From: Pseudescherichia sp039594205
Lineage (GTDB): Bacteria; Pseudomonadota; Gammaproteobacteria; Enterobacterales; Enterobacteriaceae
NCBI GenBank assembly: GCA_039594205.1
Contig: JBCNNW010000006.1
Span: forward strand, 29,455 to 93,454
DNA: 64,000 nucleotides
Direction: 5' to 3'
Positions 33,279 to 42,761 of the stretch are shown piece by piece. Within the stretch, counting starts at the first letter, position 1. Every line of letters starts with the position of its first letter. Position numbers and translations under genes: made by a program. The notes under the pieces are model-generated. The model searched no databases. It was not told the DNA's origin and worked only from the letters and a program-made list of their open reading frames with translations.

Positions 33279-34469
33279 ATGAAAACTGACATTACCCTAC
33301 CCCAGCGCCGGGCGCTTTGGGCGCTAAGCCTGGCCTATTTTGTGCAGGCGACCGGAGCGCTCTCCGTGGCGGGGAGCCTTGGACCGATTTCCCACGCCTG
33401 GGGACTGACCGATGCCCAGAGCGCTCGCCTGCTGGCCATTTTCGGTCTTACCTTTGCCGTAGGTGCCCCGCTGGCACAGGTCTTTTTCGGCCACGTCAGG
33501 CGTCGCCAGCAGGTGGTTGTCGGGATGATTGTCTTTGGTTTGGGGGCATTTCTGTTTGCCCTCGCCCCGAGCTACCGCGAGCTGCTACTCTCGCGGGTAG
33601 TGATGGGCCTCGGCGCATCGCTGATCGGACCGGTGCTGGTGGCGCTCGGCTCGGAGTTGGTTAAAGAGAAGGAGCGGGGTAGCGCCATCGCCACGATCCT
33701 GCTGGGCGTGTCGATGGCCAGTATGGTCGGCATTCCGCTGGCGGCCTGGGCTGCAAACCTGCTGGGAGCGCGAATGCTGTTTACCCTTGTTGGCATAATG
33801 AGCGCATTGTCGGTCATCAATATTATGCTGAGCGTGCCGAACAGCGTTGCCGGGGTGAATGTACGTCTGCGCCAGGTCGGGCAGGTACTGGTGCAGCCGA
33901 AAGCTCTGATGGCGTTTCTGGTTGTGTTTTTTATTACCGCCGGCGTCTACGACATGTACGCTTTTATCTCGCCGATTGTGCGTGATACCTGGCATGGGAG
34001 CAGCAGCAGCGTGTCGGTTGCGCTGGCGGTAATTGGCGTGGCAGGGATCCTTGGAAACCTGTATGTCTCGCGGGCTGCCAGGATCTATAGCGCTGAGCGC
34101 CTGTTGAGCGCTGGCATCGTGCTACTGATAGCGGATATGGTGGTCATAACTCTACTGACGGGCAAGCTCGCGCTGCTCTATATTGCGCTGGTGTTCTGGG
34201 CCTTTGCCACCGACCTGCTGTGGCCCACGCAGCAGCGCAGGATCGTGGAGATAGCCGATCCGCAGACACGGGGCATCTCTCTGGCCCTGACCAGCGCATT
34301 TATGTTTTGTGGGATAGGTTTTGGCTCCGCCGTCGCCGCGTGGATCTATCCGCTCTATGGCTTTTATGGCGTAATGGTCAGCGCAATACTCTTTCTGCTG
34401 CTGGCACTGGTAAGTCTTTGGCTCTCAGAGCATTTTCGCGCGCAGCCCCGCCAGGCGGTAAACGTCTGA
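33279..34469 (+). CDS. MFS transporter, DHA1/arabinose-efflux type
   Basis: A 396-residue, 12-helix inner-membrane exporter. RALWALSLAYFVQATGALSVAG opens helix 1 and the loop 2-3 motif reads FGHVRRRQQVVVGM. It lies 35 bases after the SDR gene and 26 bases before the GlxA-type regulator, so the three are probably co-transcribed. The exported compound is unknown. Confidence 0.82.
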   Translation: MKTDITLPQRRALWALSLAYFVQATGALSVAGSLGPISHAWGLTDAQSARLLAIFGLTFAVGAPLAQVFFGHVRRRQQVVVGMIVFGLGAFLFALAPSYRELLLSRVVMGLGASLIGPVLVALGSELVKEKERGSAIATILLGVSMASMVGIPLAAWAANLLGARMLFTLVGIMSALSVINIMLSVPNSVAGVNVRLRQVGQVLVQPKALMAFLVVFFITAGVYDMYAFISPIVRDTWHGSSSSVSVALAVIGVAGILGNLYVSRAARIYSAERLLSAGIVLLIADMVVITLLTGKLALLYIALVFWAFATDLLWPTQQRRIVEIADPQTRGISLALTSAFMFCGIGFGSAVAAWIYPLYGFYGVMVSAILFLLLALVSLWLSEHFRAQPRQAVNV

Positions 34470-34495
34470 ATTTTCATTCTCGGTAAGGTGACACG

Positions 34496-35449
34496 ATGCA
34501 CAGGATTGGTTTAATTATTTCCGATAATTTTCAGATGCTGGCCCTCTCAACGCTCACCGTTTTTGAGTTTGCCAATATTGTGGCGGGGGAGAGTTTCTAC
34601 CAGACGGCGGTCTATTCCGAACATGGAGGAACGGTTCGCTCATCGTCAGGTATTGGCGTCGACAGTGCGCCCTTATCCGCGGATATGCAGATGGACACCT
34701 GGCTGCTGGCGGGCGTACTGATGCCTACCGAGCAGCCTGCCACGCCGGGTCTTATTGCTTTTCTCCAGACCTCCGCCCATCAGGCGCGGCGAGTTGCAGG
34801 CATCTGTACCGGTGCGTTCGTGCTGGCGCAGGCGGGATTACTGGAGAGACGCCGCGCCACCACCCACTGGGCGCATGCTCCCAGCATGAAGCGGCTGCAT
34901 CCGGCCGTGCAGCTTGATGATGACCGCATCTTTATTATCGATGAGGCGTTCTGGACTTCAGCGGGCCTCACCGCTGGACTGGATATGGCGCTGGGAATGG
35001 TAGAGAAAGATCTGGGAGCAGACGTGGCCCGTGGAGTGGCGCACCGGCTGGTGATGAACCAGCGCCGCTCCGGCGGTCAGACCCAGCACTCGGAGATGCT
35101 GGCCCTGGCTCCCCGCTCTGACCGGCTGCAAAGTGCGCTGGAGTATGCCCGTAACAACCTGCGCAAGCCGCTGACGGTGGAGGATTTAGCAGATGCCGTG
35201 CATCTCAGCGCCCGTCAGCTGACCCGTCTGTTTCGCGCCGAGACTGGTAAATCTCCCGCCAAGGCGATCGAGGGGCTGCGCCTTGAAGCGGCCCGATTGA
35301 TGATCGAGCAGGGTCGTTTAACCCTCGATGCTATCGCCCGGGAGTCTGGCTTTCGCGACCGTCGCCATATGCGTGAAGTTTTCGTTCGCGGCTACGGCGT
35401 GCCGCCCCAGGCGCTGCGTCAGGGGCGATCCGCATCACGGGCGGCGTGA
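34496..35449 (+). CDS. GlxA-family regulator (DJ-1/PfpI-AraC)
   Basis: A 317-residue regulator with an N-terminal DJ-1/PfpI-like domain (about 1-185; the nucleophile-elbow region reads VAGICTGAFVLAQAGLL, with Cys) and a C-terminal AraC DNA-binding domain (about 215-310; LADAVHLSARQLTRLFRAETG and ARESGFRDRRHMREVFVRGYG). It may sense an aldehyde or nitrogen compound and control the SDR-MFS genes. The 3' end overlaps the convergent oxidase gene by 31 bases. Confidence 0.87.
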   Translation: MHRIGLIISDNFQMLALSTLTVFEFANIVAGESFYQTAVYSEHGGTVRSSSGIGVDSAPLSADMQMDTWLLAGVLMPTEQPATPGLIAFLQTSAHQARRVAGICTGAFVLAQAGLLERRRATTHWAHAPSMKRLHPAVQLDDDRIFIIDEAFWTSAGLTAGLDMALGMVEKDLGADVARGVAHRLVMNQRRSGGQTQHSEMLALAPRSDRLQSALEYARNNLRKPLTVEDLADAVHLSARQLTRLFRAETGKSPAKAIEGLRLEAARLMIEQGRLTLDAIARESGFRDRRHMREVFVRGYGVPPQALRQGRSASRAA

Positions 35450-36426
35450 ATTTTGCCGCGAAAGATCCAGAATCCCCAGCTGTTGTAGAGAAGCGTAATC
35501 GGCACAAATGTACCGAAGGCGATAAGCATCAGCTTTTGCGTCGCAGGCGGTGCGGCGGCCTGAGTCAACAGCAGGCCGGGCGGCAGAATAAACGGAAACA
35601 CCGCCAGCAGCATGGCACCAAACGCGGCGCAAAAGAGCGTGAGCGCCATGGCCAGCGGCAAGAATTGGCGTTTGCGGCGTAGCGCGAGGATAAACCCCGC
35701 CAGCGCCAGCAGGGCGATAAGCGCCAGCGGCCCGCTGTAGCGCCATGCCAGCAAATGCAGGCGATAGTTCTCCTGCAGCTGCGTTGTCCAGATAACCAGC
35801 CCGGCCAGCAGGGCGGCGGTCACCAGCGCCAGCCGTATCGCCTGGCGTCGGCCCCAGGCGGCCAGCTCGCCTTCACAGCGCCACACCAGCCAGCAGGCAC
35901 CGAGCAGGGCATATCCCACGGTTAGCGAAACGGCACAGTAGAGCGAAAAGGGCGACAGCCATGCCAGAGGGCCGCCGGTGTACCGCTCGCCATTATGCGC
36001 TACTCCCTCAATCCACGCGCCCATCGTCGCGCCCTGGCTGAGGGAGGCAACCCAGGAGCCGCCGATAAACAGCGGATCGAACAGGGCCGGGCGCTGGTGA
36101 CGAAACTCTATCGCCATGCCGCGCACGATCAGCGCCAGCAGCATGATATAGACCGGCAGATAGAGCGCGCTGTAGAGGATGCTGAAGGCGAGCGGAAAAA
36201 GCGCCAGCATCGCCCCTGCGGTCAGTACCAGCCAGGTTTCGTTCCCGTCCCATACCGGCAGAAGAGAGATGTTCATCTGCTGGCGCGCCTCCTGCGGCTG
36301 AAACGGCGCGAGGAGGCCGACGCCGAGATCGGTTCCGTCCAGCACCACGTAGATCAGCACACCGAAGGCCAGGGCGATGGCGCTAAGCAGCGTTAACGGT
36401 GGCATAGAAAGGATGGCCTCAAGCAT
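35419..36426 (-). CDS. Cytochrome bd-type quinol oxidase subunit II (CydB/CioB)
   Basis: A 335-residue inner-membrane subunit with about eight to nine helices. PPLTLLSAIALAFGVLIYVVLDGTDLGVGLLAPF and WDGNETWLVLTAGAMLALFPLAFS are the conserved CydB segments. Its start overlaps subunit I by eight bases. It is the last gene of a four-gene operon headed by formate dehydrogenase and is a second bd oxidase beyond the usual cydAB, which is not in the window. Confidence 0.93.
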   Translation of the reverse strand: MLEAILSMPPLTLLSAIALAFGVLIYVVLDGTDLGVGLLAPFQPQEARQQMNISLLPVWDGNETWLVLTAGAMLALFPLAFSILYSALYLPVYIMLLALIVRGMAIEFRHQRPALFDPLFIGGSWVASLSQGATMGAWIEGVAHNGERYTGGPLAWLSPFSLYCAVSLTVGYALLGACWLVWRCEGELAAWGRRQAIRLALVTAALLAGLVIWTTQLQENYRLHLLAWRYSGPLALIALLALAGFILALRRKRQFLPLAMALTLFCAAFGAMLLAVFPFILPPGLLLTQAAAPPATQKLMLIAFGTFVPITLLYNSWGFWIFRGKIHAARDADRP

Positions 36427-37831
36427 CGTAGCGCCCCCTTATGCTCTGCGGTGTGATACCGCGTCCGGTCTGCTCCGCCACTTCCGCATTTGGCTCTTTC
36501 TCACCCTGCGACGGCGGCCTGCTAAGCAGGCGCAGCAAATACCACAGCCCGATGGCGAAGATAAGCAGATACACGATCAGGATGGCAAAGAACGAGGTCA
36601 GCACCAGCGAGGGAGCAACAGGGGAAACGCTGTGTGCGGTGCGCAGCACGCCGTAAACTGTCCAGGGCTGGCGTCCGGTCTCGGTCACAAACCACCCGGC
36701 GAGCATGGCGAAAAAGCCCGCCGGCGCCATCCATACCATGCCGCGTTGCAGCCTGCGAGAAGTCCACAACCTGCCGCGCAGGCGCACGATCAGCCCGGCC
36801 GCGCCGAAAAAGAGCATCAGCAGCCCAAGCCCCACCATCGCGCGAAAAGCGAAAAACACGCCGGGCACCCAGGGGAGTTCATCACGCGGATACTGATTCA
36901 GGCTGTGTATGGTACCGGTGAGGTTGTGGCGCAGGTAGAGCGAGCCGATATTCGGAATGGCCAGTTCAACGTGGTTGCGCTGCGCCTGCATATCCGGAAT
37001 GGCAAACAGCCGCAGCGGTTCGCCTTCGCCAGGCGGCGGCGGGTTCCAGCTGCCTTCCATCGCTGCCAGCTTCACCGGCTGGTGGTCGCGCGTGTTCTCA
37101 CCATGCAGATCGCCTACTACCACCTGAACCGGCGTGACGAACAGCAGCAGCCACAGGCCCCAGGAGAACATCAGCCGCGCACCGTGGTTATCCGGACGTC
37201 TTAGCAGGTGCCAGGCTCCTGCTGCGGCAACAAGGCAGGCGGTGGCGAGCATCGCCGCCAGCGTCATATGGACAAAACGCCAGGGGAAAGAGGGGTTAAA
37301 GATCACCGCCCACCAGTCGACGGGCTGAAAACGTCCATCCGCCCCGGTGATAAACCCCGCCGGGGTCTGCATCCAGGAGTTAGCGGAGAGGATCCAAAAG
37401 GCGCTGAAGATCGACCCGGCAGCCACCACGCAGGTCGCGAAAAAGTGCACCCAGGGACGTACCTTGCCCATGCCGAAGAGCACCACTCCCATAAACCCGG
37501 CTTCAAGGAAAAACGCGACCAGCACCTCCATGTACATCATCGGCCCCATCACCGCGCCAGCGCGGTTAGCCAGCGTGCCCCAGTTGGTGCCGAATTGAAA
37601 CTCCATCAGCACCCCGGTCACCACGCCCACCGCGACGTTCAGGGCAAATACCTTGCTCCAGTATTTGTAGAGATCGAGATAAACGCGCTGTTTTCGCCAC
37701 AGCCATAGCCCCTCCAGCAGCATCAGCCACTGGGCGAGGCCGATGGTGAAGGCTGCCAGCACAATGTGAAAGCCGATGGTAAAGGCAAACTGACTGCGTG
37801 CCAGCCACAAAGCCGTCTCCTGGCTTAGCAT
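36419..37831 (-). CDS. Cytochrome bd-type quinol oxidase subunit I (CydA/CioA)
   Basis: A 470-residue catalytic subunit that oxidises quinol and reduces oxygen to water. Haem-ligand regions are visible: His in IGFHIVLAAFTIGLAQ, His in FVHMTLAAML and Met in APAGFFAMLAGWFVTETGRQPW. The conserved GRQPW motif is intact. The Q-loop appears short, as in the cyanide-insensitive CIO type rather than E. coli CydA, though this was judged by eye. It begins 17 bases after the DUF1641 gene. Confidence 0.93.
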   Translation of the reverse strand: MLSQETALWLARSQFAFTIGFHIVLAAFTIGLAQWLMLLEGLWLWRKQRVYLDLYKYWSKVFALNVAVGVVTGVLMEFQFGTNWGTLANRAGAVMGPMMYMEVLVAFFLEAGFMGVVLFGMGKVRPWVHFFATCVVAAGSIFSAFWILSANSWMQTPAGFITGADGRFQPVDWWAVIFNPSFPWRFVHMTLAAMLATACLVAAAGAWHLLRRPDNHGARLMFSWGLWLLLFVTPVQVVVGDLHGENTRDHQPVKLAAMEGSWNPPPPGEGEPLRLFAIPDMQAQRNHVELAIPNIGSLYLRHNLTGTIHSLNQYPRDELPWVPGVFFAFRAMVGLGLLMLFFGAAGLIVRLRGRLWTSRRLQRGMVWMAPAGFFAMLAGWFVTETGRQPWTVYGVLRTAHSVSPVAPSLVLTSFFAILIVYLLIFAIGLWYLLRLLSRPPSQGEKEPNAEVAEQTGRGITPQSIRGRYDA

Positions 37832-37848
37832 GCGTCCTCCACGGAAGC

Positions 37849-38337
37849 TTAAGCGTCGCTGGGTTTGCCGCTGAACGAGGAGATGGGCTTGTCCACCTCC
37901 TCCTCCATCCGGCGCGAAAAGGCTTTCATGCCGTTAAGCAGCGGCGTAAGTGAGTGCCATAGCTCGTCATCATGCAGCATCTTCCAGGCACCGCGCGCGC
38001 CTGGCGCGCTGCCGTTCCCGCTTTGCGGCGGCTGCTCTTCACGGCTCAGTTCGGCCATAAAATCCCGCAGGCCGAAGGCGAGCTTGTATGTCTGCTCCGG
38101 CGGAATGGTAGAGAGCGCCATCAGCAGCACGGAGATATTCTGAATGACGTTCAGCGATCCTTTGCGGCTCAGGCCGTCGACAATCACCTTGAGCCAGTCG
38201 TTGTTGCTGGCCACCAGATCGTTGGCGAGGCGCAGCACGCCATGCTCATGCAGCGTCTGCAGCAGGCGCTGAAGTTCTTCCTCAGCGGTGGGACCGATGA
38301 CCGGCGGCTCCACCTGATAATCAATCGCTTTAGCCAT
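37849..38337 (-). CDS. DUF1641 protein, partner subunit of formate dehydrogenase (ForE-like)
   Basis: A 162-residue soluble helical protein. The ATG at 38337 shares one base with the formate dehydrogenase stop (TAATG), so the two are coupled; the longer frame to 38397 is inside that gene. LQRLLQTLHEHGVLRLANDLVASNNDWLKVIVDGL and the GLRDFM segment are DUF1641-like. In Bacillus the DUF1641 partner (ForE, YrhD) links the dehydrogenase to menaquinone, as I recall. The same role is proposed here. Confidence 0.85.
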   Translation of the reverse strand: MAKAIDYQVEPPVIGPTAEEELQRLLQTLHEHGVLRLANDLVASNNDWLKVIVDGLSRKGSLNVIQNISVLLMALSTIPPEQTYKLAFGLRDFMAELSREEQPPQSGNGSAPGARGAWKMLHDDELWHSLTPLLNGMKAFSRRMEEEVDKPISSFSGKPSDA

Positions 38338-41309
38338 TAAAATTTCTCCGGATGCGGGGCCTGTTCGGGCGGGAGGCGATAGTCGTCGCGCTGCCATTTA
38401 TCCTCAACCTGTACGTGCGGTATCGGCGTGCGGTTGCCGTAGCGGAAGTTATGCTGCGGCAGCGGGGAAGGGTGCGGCTCGCGGGAGAGCTTTTCCATGC
38501 GGATAGCGATCTCTTTGTAGGCCGGTGTGTTAACGTCCGGGTCGTGATGTTCGCCCGTCAGCAGGTTAATGCCCGGCGTGCCCTGGTGAATAGAGATAAA
38601 CAGCGTCCCGCCCGCCACGCGATCGGTAACGACTACGGGCACTTCGAGCGAGCCGCGCCGCGAGGTGAGTTGCACCCAGTCACCCTCTGCAAGGCTGCGC
38701 TCGGCGGCAAGCTCAGGGCTAATTTCCACAAACCAGTCCGGTGACAACGACGTCGTGCGCCCACCGCGCCCGCTCTGGTTGGTTGCCTGGAAATGCTCCA
38801 GCATGCGGCCGTTATTGAGCGTCAGGTCGTACTGCCGATCGGGGACTTCCTGCGGCGGCTGCCACTCAAGCGGGTAAAGCACAGCGCGCTTGTCGGGGAA
38901 TTTAAAGCCGTCGGTATACAGCAGTGGCGTGCTCTCGCCATCGGGCTTCACCGGCCAGAGTTGCGAACTCCACCCTTCGAGCCGCTCGTAGCTAACGCCT
39001 GCAAAAATAGTGGCGATGCTCGCCGCTTCTGCCATGATCTGCGACGGGTGCGTATAGCCCCAGTCGTGTCCCATGCGGGCGGCAAGCTCGGTGAGAATGC
39101 GCCAGTCCGGTCGGCTATCACCAAGAGGCTTCAGCGCCTCGTAAAAGCGCTGAATGCGCCGCTCGGTGTTGACGTAGGTACCCTCTTTTTCCACGCTCGG
39201 GCAGGCTGGCAGCACCACGTCGGCGAACTGCGCCGTGCGGCTGAAGAAGAGATCCTGCACCACCAGAAAATCGAGGTTGGTAAAGCCCTCGTGAACGCTG
39301 GTGGTGTCGGCGTCGGCAAAAGAGGTCTCTTCGCCAATCACATACATGGCGCGAATTTGTTTCGTGCGCGCGTGTTGAACCATCTCGAAGTTATCCGAGC
39401 CCGCCTCCAGCGACAGCCGCTCCGGCTCGACGCCCCAGGCGCGCGCCCACTTCTCGCGCACGCTCTCATCGGTTACCGACTCGTAGCCAGGGTAGTAATC
39501 TTTCAGGCAGCCGAAGTCGCTCGCACCCTGCACGTTGTTGTGGCCGCGCATCGGGTAGCCCCCGGTGCCGGGCCGGCCATAGTTGCCGGTCACCAGCAGC
39601 AGGTTTGAGAGCGCGGTGCTGGCATCGGCACCATGGCTGTGCTGGGTAATACCCATCGCCCAGACGATGCAGACCGCGCTTGCCTGGCCGATCAGCTCGG
39701 CGGCGGCGGTGAGTTCTTCAACGGCAAGCCCGGTGATCTCTGCTGCGAATTCCAGCGTGAAGGGTGTCAGCGACTGGCGATACTCCGCCACCTGGTTGAC
39801 CCGCTCAGCCAGAAACGCCTCATCGGCATAGCCGTTATCAAACATATAGCGGGCCATCGCCGAAGCCCATACCATGTCAGTGCCGGAACGGGCGCGCAGG
39901 TGCAGGTCGGCGCGCTCGGCCATCTCATGACGGCGCGGGTCGACGACCAGCAGCTTCTGACCGTGATGTTTTTTCGCTGCTTTCAGCTTTGCGGCGATTA
40001 CCGGATGGTTTTCAGCGGTATTGCTGCCGACGATGATTACCAGGTCCGCCTTCTGCAGATCCTCTATTGTGCCCGCGTCGCCGCCGTAGCCTACGGTGCG
40101 GAATAACCCTTGGGTAGCAGGGTTCTGGCAGTAGCGGGAGGAGTTATCCACGCTGTTGGTGCCGATAATCAGGCGGGCGATCTTCTGCGTCAGGTAGGCC
40201 TCTTCGTTGCTGCCTTTGCTGGAGCCGATAAAGCCGATGCTCTGCGGACCATGCTGGTTGCGAATTTGCAGCAGGCGGCGCGCCACCAGCTCCAGCGCTT
40301 CGTCCCAGCTTGCCTTGCGAAAGCGGTCGTTTTCACGAATAAGCGGCGTGGTAAGACGCTCTTTATCGTTAATAAAGTCCCAGGCGAATTTGCCCTTCAC
40401 GCAGGTAGAGATGCCGTTGGCGGGCGCGTCGGCCATCGGTTGCACTTTTAGTACGTGGCGGTCACGGGTCCAGATCTCAAAGCTGCAGCCCACGCCGCAG
40501 TAGGTGCAGACGGTTTTGGTGCGCTTGATTTCCGGCTGACGCCAGTGCATGTCCATCACCGAAATACCGGTGACGATCTCCGCGCCGGTGGTGTTCTCTA
40601 CCGCCTTCACCAGATCGATCATGGGCCGCTTAAGCGACTGTTTCATGCTGGTAAACGGCCCGGCGTCCGGCTGCATGGTTTTCTCAAGCAGCGCATTACA
40701 GGGGCAGACGGTGACGCAGTGGCCGCAGCTGACGCAGCTCGATCCGGCGATGGTTTCGCCGCCATCCCACAGCACGCGCGGGTGTTCCATGGTGTAGTCG
40801 ATGCTTAGCGTTTCGTTCACTTCCACGTTCTGGCACGCCTCTACGCAGCGGCCGCAGAGAATGCACTGGTCGGGATCGTAGGTGTAGAACGGGTTGGAGT
40901 GATCTTTCGCGTAGGGCTTGCGCTGGTATTCATAGCGCTGAATGGGGATATGCATATCCGCCATGGTGTTGTGCAGCGTGCAGTCGCCGGTATTGTGTTC
41001 GCAGACGGTGCAGTAGAGCTCATGCTTCGCCAGCAGACGGTCCATTCCTTCATGCTGTGCCGCCTCGGCAAGCGGCGTGCGGCTGGCTATCTCCATGCCT
41101 TCGGCGCTTTTAAGCGTGCAGCCGCGCACCAGTTCGCCATTGTACTCTACCCAGCAGACGTCGCAGGTTTGCATGGGTTCTAGAGAGGGGTGATAGCAGA
41201 CATGGGGCAGTTTCAGGCCGCCCGCGGTGAGAAAATCGATTAACGGGACGTTCGACGGGCCAGTAACAGGCCTCCCGTCGTAAAACAGGGTACACAGGGG
41301 TTCGCTCAT
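38337..41309 (-). CDS. Cytoplasmic molybdenum/tungsten formate dehydrogenase, catalytic subunit (ForC/YrhE-like, Cys type)
   Basis: A 990-residue NuoG-like formate dehydrogenase. Domains in order: [2Fe-2S] ferredoxin (1-80), His/Cys [4Fe-4S] segment with CEHNTGDCTLH (about 80-115), two [4Fe-4S] clusters (CILCGRCVEAC and CVSCGHCVTVCPC, about 150-215), the bis-MGD domain opening with a [4Fe-4S] motif CTYCGVGCSFEIW (about 268-280), and the C-terminal MopB domain. The active site SSRYCQNPATQG has Cys394 (TGC at 40128-40130) where Sec enzymes have UGA. There is no twin-arginine signal, so it is cytoplasmic. It heads the operon with DUF1641 and bd oxidase. Confidence 0.92.
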   Translation of the reverse strand: MSEPLCTLFYDGRPVTGPSNVPLIDFLTAGGLKLPHVCYHPSLEPMQTCDVCWVEYNGELVRGCTLKSAEGMEIASRTPLAEAAQHEGMDRLLAKHELYCTVCEHNTGDCTLHNTMADMHIPIQRYEYQRKPYAKDHSNPFYTYDPDQCILCGRCVEACQNVEVNETLSIDYTMEHPRVLWDGGETIAGSSCVSCGHCVTVCPCNALLEKTMQPDAGPFTSMKQSLKRPMIDLVKAVENTTGAEIVTGISVMDMHWRQPEIKRTKTVCTYCGVGCSFEIWTRDRHVLKVQPMADAPANGISTCVKGKFAWDFINDKERLTTPLIRENDRFRKASWDEALELVARRLLQIRNQHGPQSIGFIGSSKGSNEEAYLTQKIARLIIGTNSVDNSSRYCQNPATQGLFRTVGYGGDAGTIEDLQKADLVIIVGSNTAENHPVIAAKLKAAKKHHGQKLLVVDPRRHEMAERADLHLRARSGTDMVWASAMARYMFDNGYADEAFLAERVNQVAEYRQSLTPFTLEFAAEITGLAVEELTAAAELIGQASAVCIVWAMGITQHSHGADASTALSNLLLVTGNYGRPGTGGYPMRGHNNVQGASDFGCLKDYYPGYESVTDESVREKWARAWGVEPERLSLEAGSDNFEMVQHARTKQIRAMYVIGEETSFADADTTSVHEGFTNLDFLVVQDLFFSRTAQFADVVLPACPSVEKEGTYVNTERRIQRFYEALKPLGDSRPDWRILTELAARMGHDWGYTHPSQIMAEAASIATIFAGVSYERLEGWSSQLWPVKPDGESTPLLYTDGFKFPDKRAVLYPLEWQPPQEVPDRQYDLTLNNGRMLEHFQATNQSGRGGRTTSLSPDWFVEISPELAAERSLAEGDWVQLTSRRGSLEVPVVVTDRVAGGTLFISIHQGTPGINLLTGEHHDPDVNTPAYKEIAIRMEKLSREPHPSPLPQHNFRYGNRTPIPHVQVEDKWQRDDYRLPPEQAPHPEKF

Positions 41310-41460
41310 TTTACTTCCTCAACCTTGCCAGTGGCCGTCGGCAAACCGCACCGCAGCAGAGTGAAGGCGTCTTTTCCTGCAGGACGCGCCTTCGTTATTG
41401 TCGTTTAAAGGTAGCTAGGGTTAAGAGGGTTCGCCAGGCGAGGAAGGTTTTCCTGACAGC

Positions 41461-41482
41461 GCCACCTGCCGCTACAGGTGGC
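41461..41482. other. GC hairpin between the ExuT-like gene and formate dehydrogenase
   Basis: GCCACCTG (41461-41468) pairs with CAGGTGGC (41475-41482). On the plus strand it is followed by CCATTTTT; on the minus strand, where the ExuT-like gene ends 11 bases away, no T-run follows. It may still act as a weak terminator between the two minus-strand units. Confidence 0.45.
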
Positions 41483-41492
41483 CCATTTTTAA

Positions 41493-42761
41493 TCAGAACG
41501 TCTCTTGTGGGATCAGGGTTTGAGCAGGGGTTTTGAGTAGCACCCACAGCAGAATAGCGCCGACCACGTCGAAGCCGGAGAGCACGGCAAACAGGGGGCT
41601 AAAGCCGACGGTATCGGCCAGCGCGCCCACCACCAGGGCAAACAGGGTGCTCGCCGTCCAGGCCGCCATGCCGGTAAAGCCGTTGGCAGTTGCTACTTCG
41701 TTGGAGTCAAACATATCTGAAGAGAGGGTAATCAGCGCTCCGGAGAGCGACTGATGAGCAAACCCACCGACGCACAGCAGACCAATCGCCACCATCGGAC
41801 TGCCGAACAGCCCTACCAGGCCGGGCAGGATCATCAGCGCTGCGCCCATGGTCACCACCAGCTTACGGGAGACGATAATGTTAACGCCGAACAGTTTCTG
41901 GAACATTCCCGGTAGATAGCCGCCCACGATGCAGCCTACGTCGGCAAACAGCATCGGGATCCAGGCAAACATGGCGATATCCTTCAGGCTAAAGCCATAG
42001 GTATGCACCATAAACAGCGGGATCCAGGCGTTAAAGGTGCCCCATGCCGGTTCGGCTAAAAAGCGCGGCAGCGCGATGCCCCAAAACTTACGCTGTTTCA
42101 GCAGATGGCCAATGCGCACCTTCTCCACATGCTCCTTCTCCGGCTGACCCCCGGTGATGTAGAGGTACTCTTCTTTGGAGAGGGATTTAGCCTTTGCCGG
42201 GCGGTTATAGGTGAAGTACCAGCCCACCGCCCACAGCACGCTGGAGACGCCGACGATGATAAAGGCCAGCCGCCAGTCGCGCATAAAGATCGCCCAGGCC
42301 ACCAGCGGAGGCGCAATCACCGCGCCAATAGAGGAGCCAACGTTAAAGTAGCCCACCGCCACCGAGCGCTCGCGATCCGGGAACCACTCGGTCACCGCTT
42401 TCAGTCCGGCGGGGATCATCGCGCTTTCGGCAAAGCCGCCGAGACCGCGGAAGAACGCCAGCCCTGTCCAACTGGTAGAGAACGACGCGCCGATGCAGAA
42501 CACGCCCCACAGCACGCCAAAGATGGTATAGCCCATTTTGGTGCCGAGTGAATCGAGGATATACCCTGCGATTGGCTGAGCGATGGTATAGCAGGCGGAG
42601 AAGGTAGCAATAATCCAGGAGTATTGCTGCGTAGTGATGTGCAGATCGCTCTGTAGCGTTGGGGCCGCCGCCGAAATGGTGTTTCTGGTTAAATAGCAAA
42701 GAACGGTACCGAGCGTCACCAGCGAAACCATAAACCAGCGCATATGACCTGTTTTGCGCAT
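41493..42761 (-). CDS. ExuT-like hexuronate MFS transporter
   Basis: A 422-residue, 12-helix symporter of the anion:cation symporter family. It closely resembles E. coli ExuT along its length (VTLGTVLCYLTRNTISAAAPTL, MIPAGLKAVTEWFPDRERSVAVGYFNVG, PRFLAEPAWGTFNAWIPLFM). Galacturonate or glucuronate import is likely, but no uxa genes are nearby, so this may be a second copy or a carrier for a related sugar acid. Two CRP-like sites lie upstream. Confidence 0.85.
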   Translation of the reverse strand: MRKTGHMRWFMVSLVTLGTVLCYLTRNTISAAAPTLQSDLHITTQQYSWIIATFSACYTIAQPIAGYILDSLGTKMGYTIFGVLWGVFCIGASFSTSWTGLAFFRGLGGFAESAMIPAGLKAVTEWFPDRERSVAVGYFNVGSSIGAVIAPPLVAWAIFMRDWRLAFIIVGVSSVLWAVGWYFTYNRPAKAKSLSKEEYLYITGGQPEKEHVEKVRIGHLLKQRKFWGIALPRFLAEPAWGTFNAWIPLFMVHTYGFSLKDIAMFAWIPMLFADVGCIVGGYLPGMFQKLFGVNIIVSRKLVVTMGAALMILPGLVGLFGSPMVAIGLLCVGGFAHQSLSGALITLSSDMFDSNEVATANGFTGMAAWTASTLFALVVGALADTVGFSPLFAVLSGFDVVGAILLWVLLKTPAQTLIPQETF

